Below are positions 35,731-45,300 of a stretch of DNA of 64,000 bases, one piece after another. The notes under the pieces were generated by a model, which saw nothing but the letters and a program-made list of their open reading frames with translations, did no database searches and was not told the origin of the DNA. The stretch is from Eonycteris spelaea. Its lineage: Eukaryota; Chordata; Mammalia; Chiroptera; Pteropodidae. Where the stretch lies: assembly GCA_003508835.1 (NCBI GenBank), contig PUFA01000084.1, positions 3,472,001 to 3,536,000 on the forward strand, read 5' to 3'. A program made the position numbers and the translations under genes. How positions within the stretch are numbered: the first letter of the stretch is position 1; every line of letters starts with the position of its first letter.

Positions 35731-36239
35731 ATTTAATGCATAAAAAAAAAGCTAATAGATGTTTTCCATTGTCCCTTTGTAAAGCTTTTATTTTATTTAG
35801 TACCGTAAGAGGAAGAAAAGCTAACATAAAACCTGTTTTCCATTATGCTGTTCCAGTCTACTTCCTATGTGTGCTGGGGCCCCACCAGGACACACACACA
35901 CACTGGGCAGTGGTTAACAGTCCAATAACACATAACATGTAAACATACTCTGGCTTTGCAGGTGGGGATTGTTCTCATAGAGAATTGAGTTTTTCTTTCA
36001 TAGTAAAAGGAGATGTTAGGAATGGGAAAGTGGTCTCTGTGGACACTGATATGTTTCTGAATATTAAAAACATGTCCTTACACACATTTGGTTGCCATAA
36101 AATGTAAGAGATAAAAATAAATGCATTTCACAACATCAGAAAAGGACGTGAGTTAGGATTCATAAATATCATTAAATGTTTACTAAAATATTAAAAAGAA
36201 AGGGACATATGAAATGGAGATTTTAATAGGCATTTATAT
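35731..36239. other. Unassigned non-coding sequence
   Basis: No gene or named repeat recognised. A short CA run lies near 35892-35902. Confidence 0.4.
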
Positions 36240-37180
36240 TTTTTTATTATGAAAAATTTTAGATATACACAATATATTAGAAAGAAAAAATAGTGTAACG
36301 AACTTGTGTATACCCATCGCCAACTCTAACATTTATCAATATTATGTTGTTTCACGTAGCTCTCACTCTTTTTTTTTTTTCCAGGGTTTTGTAAAGCAAA
36401 ATCTGGATATGACATTATTTCACCCATAACTACCTCAGTATGTTTCAACATGCTTTAACAGATAAAGGCATACTTAAAAATGTATTACCACAAGGACCTT
36501 ATCACACCTAACAATATTAATGACATTTTGTTGAGATCATTTAATAACCAGACCATATTCAAATTCCCTAATTGTTTTAGGTATGCCTTTTTGTAGTTGG
36601 TTTGTTCAAACCAAGATCCAAAACAAGGTCCATACTGTAAATTGGGTTGTAATCTCCCTTAATTCTCTGGTCTATAAGAGCCTGCCTCCTTCAAGTTTCT
36701 TCTTCTTTATTTTGTTTGGGATTTTGGGCATTTGTCTTGTGAAATACTTCCTATGTTGAATTTGATTGTTTCCTTATGCTATTGTTTAAATTGTTCTTCT
36801 CATCTACATATTTCCCCTAGTTAAAGCTTGATTAGATTCAGAATCAATGACTTTTTTTTCAAGAATGTTTTATACGTAGTGCTTAGTGCATCTGTATCAC
36901 ATGAGAAGACAAGTTCCAAATAGCTGGCCATCATACTTTTAGTGATGCTAAAATTAATACCTGGGTTTGGGTGCTGTCAGCCTGGTCCCATCTATTCTAA
37001 AAGTTCCCATCAATATTTTACCTAATTGTGTTAATATGGGCTGATGAGCATTGCATAGGCCATTATTTCATTAAAGGTTTTTGAAATAGTGATTTCAAAC
37101 TATATTCTACTTTTTACCTAAAATTCTTCTATAAAGAAAAAAGTTTCCTCATCAACTATTACCACGAATTGTGCAATAAT
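36240..37180 (-). mobile_element. Old L1M-type 3' UTR
   Basis: On the plus strand: ATAGTGTAACGAACTTGTGTATACCCATCGCC, AACATTTATCAATATTATG, ATTTCACCCATAACTACCTCAGTATG, ACCTTATCACACCTAACAATATTAATGACATTTTG and CCATATTCAAATTCCCTAATTG. Then come AACCAAGATCCAAAACAAGGTCCATACTGTAAATTGG and ACCTGGGTTTGGGTGCTGTCAG. This long non-coding L1M 3' UTR is a mammalian-wide family. I cannot fix the subfamily. Confidence 0.75.
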
Positions 37181-37342
37181 ATTTTAAACTATTATTTTTA
37201 GAGTAAAGCAAGCCAGATGAGTAGTGCAATAGATATAGAATAGTGATATATCTATGCAGTATCTATTTATTTTAAGATGCTACCTCTAGCTGTGAACTTA
37301 GGGAGGCTTTAGAGAGAAGCTGGTGTTTGAGTTGACTTTTTT

Positions 37343-37434
37343 GTTTCTTTCTCTCCTCCTCCTTTCCTTCCCTTCTCCCAGCCTCCCTTTTCTATCCTCC
37401 TTCCCACCTTTCTTCTTCTCCCTTCTTCCCTCCT
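37343..37434. repeat. Polypyrimidine (CT-rich) tract
   Basis: About 90 bp that is almost all C/T, with only a few A/G interruptions. A potential triplex-forming region. Confidence 0.85.
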
Positions 37435-37489
37435 ATTAGTAGCTTTTTCTTTTCTATTACTGAATCTACTACTTTCTTAGGGTGATGGG

Positions 37490-37625
37490 CGTTTGGCTTC
37501 TTTCCGGCTTTTGACTATAATGAATAAGGTTGTTATGAACATTTATTTTACAAATCTATTATGTGGTTATATGTTTTTATTTCTCTAGATCAAACCTTAG
37601 GACTGGCACGTCTAGACCCACATAT
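37490..37625 (-). mobile_element. L1 fragment
   Basis: GGCTTTTGACTATAATGAATAAGGTTGTTATGAACATTTATTTTACAAATC followed by TTTTTATTTCTCTAGATCAAACC matches the reverse-complement L1 segment 'tggctattatgaataatgctgctatgaacattcgtgtacaagt...'. Confidence 0.6.
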
Positions 37626-37634
37626 ATACAGTGA

Positions 37635-39225
37635 ATTGATGTTTCTCTTTTATTGTAGTCTAATTGAAGTATACTACACTGCATATATTTAAATTATATA
37701 ATTTGACCAATTTGGGCATAAGTATACACTCTTGATCAAGAGAAATATTTCTATAATTCTCCCAAACTATCCTGTGCCAATCTGTAATCTACTCATACTT
37801 AAACACCCCATCCTCGCTTTCTAACACTATAAATTAGTTTGCATTTTGTAGAACTTCATATAAATGTAACTCTATAGTATGCACTCTGTTTTTCCTGGCA
37901 TAATTCTTTCTCTCAGCATAATTATTTTGATAATAGACTATGTTATATGTTCTAATATTTTTTTTTCCTTTTTATTATTGAATAGTATGGATATATCACC
38001 ATTTGTTTGTCTATTCACCTGTTAATATTTGGATTTTCCCCAGTTTTTAGCTATTACAAATTAAGCCACAATGAATATATTTGTAAAAGTCTTTGTGTGA
38101 ATATTCATTTTGTTTTCTGTTAAGTAGATAACTAGTTACAAAATGATTGGACTGTATGGTAGGCATATATTGAGTTTTTTAAGAAACTACCAAACTCTTT
38201 TCAATAATTTTCATAACTTTTCCCAGGGTGGTTATAGCATTTCCAACAAAAACATATAAGAGTTGCAGTTGTTTCAAATCCTCGGTGGTACTTAGCATAT
38301 TCTTTTGTTGTTGGTGATGGTGGTGGTGGTGATAGTAGGGGTGGATTTTAAATTTTAGCCTCTATAATCTATATATAGGAAGTATCTCCTTGTGCTTTTA
38401 ATTTTCATTTCTCTAAAGGCTACTGATGTTGAGCATCGTTTCATGTGCTATTGGCCATTCATATATTTCCGAATCTTTTATCCATTTTCTTATCGAGTTG
38501 TTTGCCTTCTTATAATTGAGTTCAAAAGTTGTTTACATATTCTGAATATAAGCTCTTTGTCTGATATATGTAAACATATTCTATCAGTCTATGGCTTACC
38601 TTTTTGTGTCTTTGAAGATTGGAAGCTTTTAATGTTAATGAAATCCAATTTATTTATTTACTTTTTTCTGATATGGCTCGTGCTATTGTGTTATAAGAAA
38701 GTTTGCCTACCTTATAATTATGAAGATTTTCTTCTAAGAGTTTTATAGCTTAGGTTTTATATTTAGGACTGTAATTCAATTTGAATTAACTTTCGTGTAT
38801 GGTATGAGACTAGGATAGATGTTCACATTTTTCCATACAGGTATTCATTTGCTGAAGTCTTTCCTTTTCTCATAGAATTCCTCTAGCATTTATGTCAAAA
38901 ATCAATGCATATGTGAGTTTGTCTATTTCTGGAGTCTTTTTTCTGTTCCATTGATCTCTACCTGTCTTTTTGCAAATATCCAAATTATCTCTAAAACTAT
39001 AGTTTTATAGTAAGTCTTGAAATTGGGTGCATTAAATCTTCTAAATTTGTCATTTTTTAAAGATGTTTTGACTAATCTAGATCTTTCGCATTTCTGTACA
39101 GATTTTAAAATCGACCTCAATTTCTATTTTAAAAGCCTGCTAGAATTTTGACTGAGATTATGTTGAATTCATACATTGGTTTGGAAAGAATTACTATATT
39201 AATATTGAGTCGAGGAAACCAATTT
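37635..39225 (-). mobile_element. L1 (L1M-type) 3' half, about 1.6 kb
   Basis: The plus strand runs through the reverse complement of an L1 3' UTR and ORF2. Landmarks: TAATTGAAGTATACTACACTGC, CTTCATATAAATGTAACTCTATAGTATG, TTATTATTGAATAGTATGGATATATCACC, GCTACTGATGTTGAGCATCG TTTCATGTGC, TTGATCTCTACCTGTCTTTTTGC and AAAATCGACCTCAATTTC. It ends at CTATATTAATATTGAGTCG. The ORF2 region is broken by many stops. The 118-codon plus frame at 38392-38748 is an antisense artefact. Confidence 0.85.
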
Positions 39226-39269
39226 TTTTTGCAACGGTATTATGTTAATTAAATGAAAGAGAGTGTGTT

Positions 39270-39960
39270 TAACTAGTAGTTCTGGAACAAACAAATAATT
39301 GTAATGAAGGAAGAAATGACTTCTATTTCTGCTTTATTCCATGCCTCAAATTTAATTTAAAATGATCAAACATTTAAACATGAAACCTAGAATCATAAAG
39401 TTGTTGAAGAAACATAAGCAAATATATTTGTTACCTTGTAAAAGGCAATTTTTTTTTACAAAGAACCTTAAAACAATAAAGCATAAAAGGGAATAAGAAA
39501 TACTGATAAATTGGAGATCATCAAAATTAAAAACATCTGCTCATCAAAAGACATCATTAAGAAAGTGAATAGGCAAGCCACAGCCTAGAAAAAAATTCAA
39601 AATAAATTCCTTATAAATAAATTGTGTCAAGAATACAGAAAGGACTTCTAAAAATCAATGATAAAAAGACAATTTAATTAAAAATGAGCAAAAGTATTGA
39701 AAAGACAATTTACAAAGGAAGATATATGAATGACCAGTAAGCATGTGAATAGGTACTCACCATCATTAGTCATCCTGGAAATGCAAATTGAAAACTCAAT
39801 GAAGAATGCAAATTGAAACTCTAAATGAGATATCATTTCACACCTGCTAGAATAGCTAAAAATAAAGAAAAATCAAAAAATATAAAATGATGTTGAGGAT
39901 GTTGAGCAACTCATATGTGCTGAAAATGTGTAAAATGGCACAAGTATTTTTTGTGAATGG
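39270..39960 (+). mobile_element. Old L1 ORF2 fragment
   Basis: The plus strand carries AAATACTGATAAATTGGAGATCATCAAAATTAAAAAC, CTGCTCATCAAAAGACATCATTAAGAAAGTGAATAGGCAAGCCAC, GAATACAGAAAGGACTTC, GGAAATGCAAATTGAAA and ATGAGATATCATTTCACACC. This is the L1 ORF2 order around the conserved FCSSKDT..K.NRQ block, frameshifted and dead. It faces the minus-strand L1 at 37635-39225, but the two overlap in element coordinates and so are separate insertions. Confidence 0.75.
39780..39829 (+). repeat. 25-bp imperfect tandem duplication inside L1 fragment
   Basis: 39780-39804 and 39805-39829 both begin AATGCAAATTGAAA and differ at a few later positions. A local duplication after insertion. Confidence 0.75.
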
Positions 39961-41811
39961 TTTGGCTGTTTCATATAATATGAAATATGTCTTATCCTGG
40001 AGTGTGATTTTAATTCTTATTGCTGTGTCCTATTGGTAAGAGAAGCAGCCCAGGTCTTTGATACTGTTCAGGGCCACAGATAAAACTGGCTGTATCTTTT
40101 GTTACCAGAAACTGATTAATGCCCCTCTCTTTTTGCAAAATGCCAAGGCCCCAGTGAAAATAGCGGAGTGGGGGATATTAGTTCTCACATAGAGAACTGT
40201 GCCAAAGCACTCTTAGCTTCTACCTAATTGAGCCTCCAGGAACCAAGATTATCAACCTGTGATATAAACAGACTGCCAGATCATTTCCAGCTATAGCTCA
40301 GAATGACTCTTGTTCTCTATTTATTTACTTTTGCCATTAGAATCAGGACTAACCAGATGACTACTATAGGCAGCAGAAAACCTGAAAAAAGTTGAATGCA
40401 AGGGTTGAACAAGGAGGGTGAGGAGAGAAAGAAATTAAAAAAATAATAAAAAATGCAAGAAAGAAAGGACCAAATTGGCCTGGTAAGCAAGGACTTACAC
40501 ATTGTAGTAATATATTTAAGAATAAAGAGAATAAAAAGGAAGAAAGAAATAGGCTTCATTAGTGTTTGCCTAAATTTTGTTTACATTATGATCCGTTAAG
40601 TTGAATACAAGGCATTTTCCTATAGTATAACCATTTCCGCATTTTTTTAAATCATGATTTCTACTGACCCCTGTAAAGCTTCATTTTGTTGATTTCTGAT
40701 TACTTCTCCAATTTAACAGTGTCATTTTGAATTCAAATACCGTCCTCCAGAGTGCTGCCCTCCAAGAACCTTCCTGGGTTTCATTTGCAAGTTTGGGAAT
40801 AAACTCTATTACCATTTCATGGTTGGAAATATTAAATATGCAGTTTGAAATGCATAATAAAATTCCCTAAACTATTTCAAGGCTTCGCAAACACTAAGAA
40901 GGATCAAATCCATAGTGTCCTCATAATTTAAGGTTTAGAATTTTTATTTTGCACAAAAACATCAGACCACGATTTTGTATAAATTGTTATTTATTCAACA
41001 GCTAGAAGGAATTCTGATGACCAGACCCAAAGCAAAAACTCAGTGTTATTCTAGTGTAAAATTAGTGTTAGGAAGCCAGAATCATTTCAACACTAGGAAA
41101 TATGAGTAGTGCTATACCTCCAAACCAAATTTATGCAGAGATGTTTGTTAAATAACAAATCAAAACTGCCAAGCTAAGATTTTACTTTATTGCAACATAT
41201 AAACAGTTTTTATGAATTATACTCTATTTGAAATATGTGAAACATTTTAATTTACATCTGATGTTTAAAATATTTTCTCAATGAGAAACAGGTGTCCATT
41301 GCACTTAAGCTAGCAGCTCCGTTTGTGAAATCTGACGACAGTTTTAAATGAAGAGGGAGATTGTCTCATTCACCTCAAATTTTATAATAATATGCTGAGA
41401 GTCTTCTCCCAGTCTTGCTTCATCTGCTATTAAGACACGTTCTGCTTCCCACTCTCTCCTTCCAGTACATTTCGGAGCCATTTCAATGGCTTTGCTGAAT
41501 AAAGGTCTGGCGTTTCCTGGTGGAAGAAGCAAGTTATGAGATGCCAGAACGCCTTGTTGTTATTTCCCATTGACCAGCAACTGAATGTATAACTTACGCA
41601 AGTTGAAACTGATGAACATCTTTTTGTGCTAAACATTTTTCAAATTCTCTTATATCATGAAACAGTTTTCTTGATTCCTTAATCATCATTTTACTTTTCA
41701 AAAATGCAGTTAATCATTATTCCTCAATACACAAAATACTGTCAGAATATTATTCAATATTAACAAACTACATAGAGGGTCTGACACTTAATAATATCAA
41801 TTTTATTAATA
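39961..41811. other. Unassigned sequence, partly high-complexity
   Basis: No gene called. 40020-40290 and 41280-41640 are the more complex parts. Minus frames at 41344-41532 (62 codons) and 41430-41636 (68 codons) overlap in different frames and carry no recognisable domain. Confidence 0.35.
41280..41640. promoter_or_regulatory. Candidate conserved non-coding block
   Basis: Repeat-free, balanced-composition sequence containing CATTTCGGAGCCATTTCAAT, GCCAGAACGCC and scattered CpGs that are rare elsewhere here. No defined motif pair decides a function. Flagged only because it stands out from AT-rich surroundings. Confidence 0.2.
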
Positions 41812-41960
41812 ATAATAAAAGCAGCTAATATTATTGAATGTTATGTGCTAGGCACTGTTCTAAGTGACATATGAATTCATGTAACCCTCACAGTAAACCC
41901 AATTTACAGAAAGTAAACTGAGAGAGCACCTTTCTGAGTAAGTAAGTGGACAATTTGGTG
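41812..41960 (-). mobile_element. MIR SINE
   Basis: ATTATTGAATGTTATGTGCTAGGCACTGTTCTAAGTGACATATGAATTCATGTAACCCTCACAGTAAACC is a well-kept antisense MIR 3' half. It is followed by CAATTTACAGAAAGTAAACTGAGAG and AGTAAGTAAGTGG. Confidence 0.85.
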
Positions 41961-41974
41961 ACAGACAGAGGGAA

Positions 41975-42215
41975 AGTGTTAAGAGGCTGGGACAATGGGG
42001 TGAAGGGTTAAAGAAGTACACATTAGTAGTTGATAGACAGTTATGGGGATGGGGAGCATGGAATAGGGAATGCAGTCAGCATTAAAGTAATGACTAGGTG
42101 GAATGTCAGGGGAGGGAGGGAATAATTGGTGGGACCATTTTATAAACTATATAGATGTCTAACCAATGTACTGTAAACTTGGAACTAGTTAAAATAAAAA
42201 AAATAAATGTTTAAA
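41975..42215 (+). mobile_element. L1 3' terminus (bat-type)
   Basis: GGCTGGGACAATGGGGTGAAGG leads to GACTAGGTGGAATGTCAGGGG, then GGACCATTTTATAAACTATATAGATGTCTAACCAATGTACTGTAAACTTGGAAC and an A-rich tail ending near 42215. This matches an L1 3' UTR terminus I associate with bats ('...aaactatatagatgtctaaccactgtactgta...'). Confidence 0.65.
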
Positions 42216-42294
42216 AGAAATGAAAGTGAAGGAAAAGTAAATGATTCTTATAAAAAGTGAGAACACTTGCTCTTCTGTCACTTTTCTTTAATAA

Positions 42295-42515
42295 AATTTG
42301 AATTATAATAGTCCATTGAATAATAATTTTAAAAATTATCTTGCTGTGAGACATTTAGGTTCTTTGATTTTTCATCATTAAAAATAATCAGGGTAATGAA
42401 TATCCTTGTATACAGTGCTTAATTCATAGGTTTTTTGATTGGATCTGTAGAGAAGGATTTATTCAAAGTTGATAGCACTTTCGAAGTCTCTTGATATATT
42501 TTGTCAGATGGGCTT
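42295..42515 (-). mobile_element. Old L1 (L1ME-like) fragment
   Basis: GTGAGACATTTAGGTTCTTTGATTTTTCATCATTAAAAATAATCAGGGTAATGAATATCCTTGTATACA, then GGATCTGTAGAGAAGGATTTATTCAAAG, matches reverse-complement L1ME 'gacatttaggttgtttctagttttt...aatgaatatccttgtacat...'. Confidence 0.65.
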
Positions 42516-42520
42516 TTCGA

Positions 42521-42524
<4 letters not shown>

Positions 42525-42553
<29 letters not shown>
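42525..42553. repeat. 29-bp homopolymer T tract
   Basis: T29 lies directly after TTTTCGAAGAC. It may be the antisense tail of a small minus-strand retrosequence whose body would be the next ~53 bp, since TTCGAAG recurs at 42607-42613. Confidence 0.9.
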
Positions 42554-42556
<3 letters not shown>

Positions 42557-43794
42557 TAACATGGGATAGTGGCAGTGGGTGCATGCAGCATTAGCAGCAG
42601 GCTAGGTTCGAAGTTCTGTGATGCCTTTCAGTTGTTATTTTGCATAAGAAAATTATCTCCTATTGATTTTTCAAAGTCAGATTCAATGGCCAGGCTTCTT
42701 AATTTTTTTTCCCCCAGGGAAGATTACCTGGGGAACTCCAGTACAAAACTTTAAATAAACATCTGAAAAATCTATTATGCCTGGCTAACCACTGACATTG
42801 TATCTTCTCATAGATAATCTGATACAGGCATTACTTATGCTTTTATTTCAGGTAATTACTTGAAATTTTACCAAGAATTTCACAGCCTCTGCATAAATAC
42901 AGTACTGCCCCAAATTCTTTTTGAGCCTTTTAGGAGCTTCAGCTATAGAAACCAATGTATTTATGATAACAGCATTTACAATTGGATGAAGTTATACCAA
43001 CTGTTTTATAGATTAGAAATGAAATACTGAATTAGTTAATACAAATGTTGTCTATGTATACTTCATTATAAAGATAATAGATCTTGAAAGTATCATAACA
43101 ATTTAATAATAATATAATATCCCTGAAAAGTTAGACGTAGACCATTTTTACTGTGTGTGTTATACGGGCGCGCTCGTTTGTTGATAAGCTATTTTTATAT
43201 CCCTCCTTTTATAGGTATGTGAAACTGAGTTTTCTGTGACAAAGTAGCTTGCCCTAAGTGTGCCAGGTTCTACCAGACGTCACGTTTGGTTTATGGGATG
43301 ATTTCTATAACCACTCATTTACCTCAGACTCCTATTTCAGTAACTATGTATAACTAGCCAAAAAATATTATATCCACAGGGAAGTATGATGTGCTTTGAA
43401 CCTAAAAAAAAAAAAAAAAAACAAAAAAACAAAACAACAAAAAATTTTAAAAAGAAAGATAGATAGCTTAGTTTCTTTCAGTTATGTTTATATTGTTAAC
43501 CTGGCCCCCAAAGTCAAAACAACTTTTGCTTTTCCAAATTTAAAAGCAGCACTAACATAAAAATGAGTTCAAAGGCTAGAGAGAAGGTACATTATTAGAC
43601 GTAGACGTAAACTTTCAAGATTTATAAAGTAGGGCACATTGGTTTTATACAACCTGAAAGTAAAAATTTGTGAAAATTTTAAATTGAAGAATATTGGCAA
43701 AATCATGTTTGCAAACTAACACCCTACTGGTTATTTAAAATCGAGAAGGAAGCTTTAGTAGCTAACAACATGAAAGTGTATGAGGAGATGTTAC
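42554..43794. other. Unassigned sequence
   Basis: No gene recognised. It holds a local CpG cluster at 43165-43176 and an A-rich/AAAC tract at 43404-43445. Confidence 0.4.
43404..43445. repeat. A-rich (A)n/(AAAC)n tract
   Basis: Nineteen A's followed by CA-interrupted A runs. Possibly a degraded poly(A) tail. Confidence 0.85.
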
Positions 43795-44225
43795 TGAATG
43801 TTAGTTAGCATCCCTCTAAAATTCATATGCTGAAGCCCTAACCCCAATGTGGCTGTGTCAGGAAATGGTGCCTCTAAGGAAGTCACTAAGGTTAAATGAG
43901 GTCATAAGTGTGGGGCCCTAATCCAGTAGAGTTAGTATCCTTACAAAGAGAGACATCAAACTCCCTCACACACTCGCTCTCCCTCTCCCCCTTACTCCTC
44001 CCTCCTCCCTCTCCCTCTCCCTCTCCATGCACACATACCTACAAAGCACATGTGAGAACAAAGTGGGAATGTGGCTGTCTACAAGTAAGGAAGAGAGCTT
44101 TTACTAGAAACCAAATTGGCTGTCACCTTGATTATGAACTTCTAGCCTCCAGAACTGTGAACAAGTAAATATGTTTTTTAAGCCACCAGATCTGTGGTAT
44201 TTTGTTATGGTAATGCAAGCAGGAG
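43795..44225 (+). mobile_element. MLT1-type solo LTR with internal (CCCTCT)n expansion
   Basis: Landmarks: AAATTCATATGCTGAAGCCCTAACCCC, AAATGAGGTCATAAGTGTGG GGCCCTAATCC, AGAAACCAAATTGGCTG, CACCTTGATTATGAACTTCTAGCCTCCAGAACTGTGA, TTTTTTAAGCCACCAGATCTGTGGTATTTTGTTATGG. A CT-rich hexamer-like array at about 43975-44027 sits where this LTR family normally has a short CTCTCTC run, suggesting local expansion. Confidence 0.85.
43975..44027. repeat. (CCCTCT)n-like CT-rich array
   Basis: CTCCCTC-type units inside the MLT1 LTR. It accounts for the SLSLSPLLLPPPSPSPS stretch of an overlapping spurious frame. Confidence 0.85.
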
Positions 44226-44409
44226 GTTCCATAGCAGAGGGAAGGCTGTGTGTTGGGTTAGAGCTGTAGGGTACTTAATATAGGTGAGCTATGTTCTCGT
44301 AGCACTTCCTTGTATCCTTGTATATGTTTATAGCTTTGAGTTATTTTATAATTTTCTTAAGAGCTCCTTTTATTTTTCTTCCTTAGTAGTCCATGAGAGT
44401 AAAAGGAAA

Positions 44410-44590
44410 GAAATTAACATTTATTGGACACTTAACATGTGCCAGTCACCATTTCACATGTGTTTTCTCATTTAATCCTTAAGAACATCTTGCAACTTAA
44501 GTATTATTATTCCAATAATTAAAGAGATGAAATAACTTTCCCCCACAATCAATTAGCTAGTTAAATGGGCATATTTGAGATTCAAACCTG
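44410..44590 (-). mobile_element. MIR SINE
   Basis: ACATTTATTGGACACTTAACATGTGCCAGTCACCATTTCACATGTG, TCATTTAATCCTTAAGAACATCTTGCAAC, AAAGAGATGAAATAAC and GAGATTCAAACC are the antisense MIR landmarks in order. Confidence 0.8.
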
Positions 44591-44634
44591 TCATTATTTT
44601 TTTCTACAAAGCCATAGTCTTTTCATTATATAAT

Positions 44635-45025
44635 ATTCAGGATCCAGTCAGAAAATAGAAACCACTCTGGTATTTCAAATGGAGAGAATTAATTGCACTG
44701 GGAGTAGAAGAATTAAAAAGCAAAACAGAATATGATGAAGCAGCCCAGAGAGTAACACAAGCAAGACATGGCTGCCACTAATCTCCAGCAAAGGAAATAG
44801 GTGGTATTACTGGAGCCCAGGGACTTCCTGGTGGAAGCTGGATGGTCCCCTTGCCTGCTTTCTGGCAACTGATGTTACTTTCTATCCCGCCCTCCAGTCT
44901 TCCAACAGTGCCTCTCATTAGCCAAATATCCAAGAAGCCAGAAACCAAAGGACACAGGAAATATGATGTACACAGGGCAGAGAAGGAACAAGCAATAGAT
45001 CTGAGACAAATCAGCAAATAGGCAG
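44635..45025 (+). mobile_element. Probable old interspersed repeat, family uncertain
   Basis: GATCCAGTCAGAAAATAGAAACCACTCTGGTATTTCAAATGGAGAGAATTAATTGCA, AGCAGCCCAGAGAGTAACAC, AGTGCCTCTCATTAGCCAAA and AGAAGCCAGAAACCAAAGG recall a mammal-wide repeat I have seen in other placental genomes, but I cannot name it securely. Confidence 0.4.
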
Positions 45026-45174
45026 GGCACGTTATGTCATATTGCCATCTAAGTGACAGAGAGTCTCAGATCATATATCTATCTTGCATTCCTATCAAAT
45101 CTCAGTAAAGTATTACTCATATTAATGCCTTTACACCTGAAAGGGCCTCGCTACTTGTCTAATCTTTCATTTTA

Positions 45175-45300
45175 CACATTAAAAAACTATGGCCCAAAGA
45201 TGTAATTGTATTCAGTAAAAGTCAAATAGCAAGTAAATAACAGAGCCAGAACCAAATCCAAGAATTCTGAAATCAAGAGCAGTATGTTTCCAATTCCACC
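45175..45300 (-). mobile_element. MIR fragment
   Basis: CATTTTACACATTAAAAAACTATGGCCCAAAGATG, GTCAAATAGCAAGTAAATAACAGAGCCAGAACC corresponds to antisense MIR 'attttacagatgaggaaactgaggcccagagagg...cagctagtaagtggcagagccaggattc'. Confidence 0.7.

Noticed and set aside
41344..41636. Possible exon on the minus strand
   Set aside because: Two overlapping frames compete, neither with a known domain. No clear branch-point/acceptor and donor pairing could be established by eye.
42600..42620. GGTTCGAAGTT resembling a tRNA/SINE B box
   Set aside because: No paired T-arm, no acceptor stem and no properly spaced A box, so no tRNA or tRNA-derived SINE is called.
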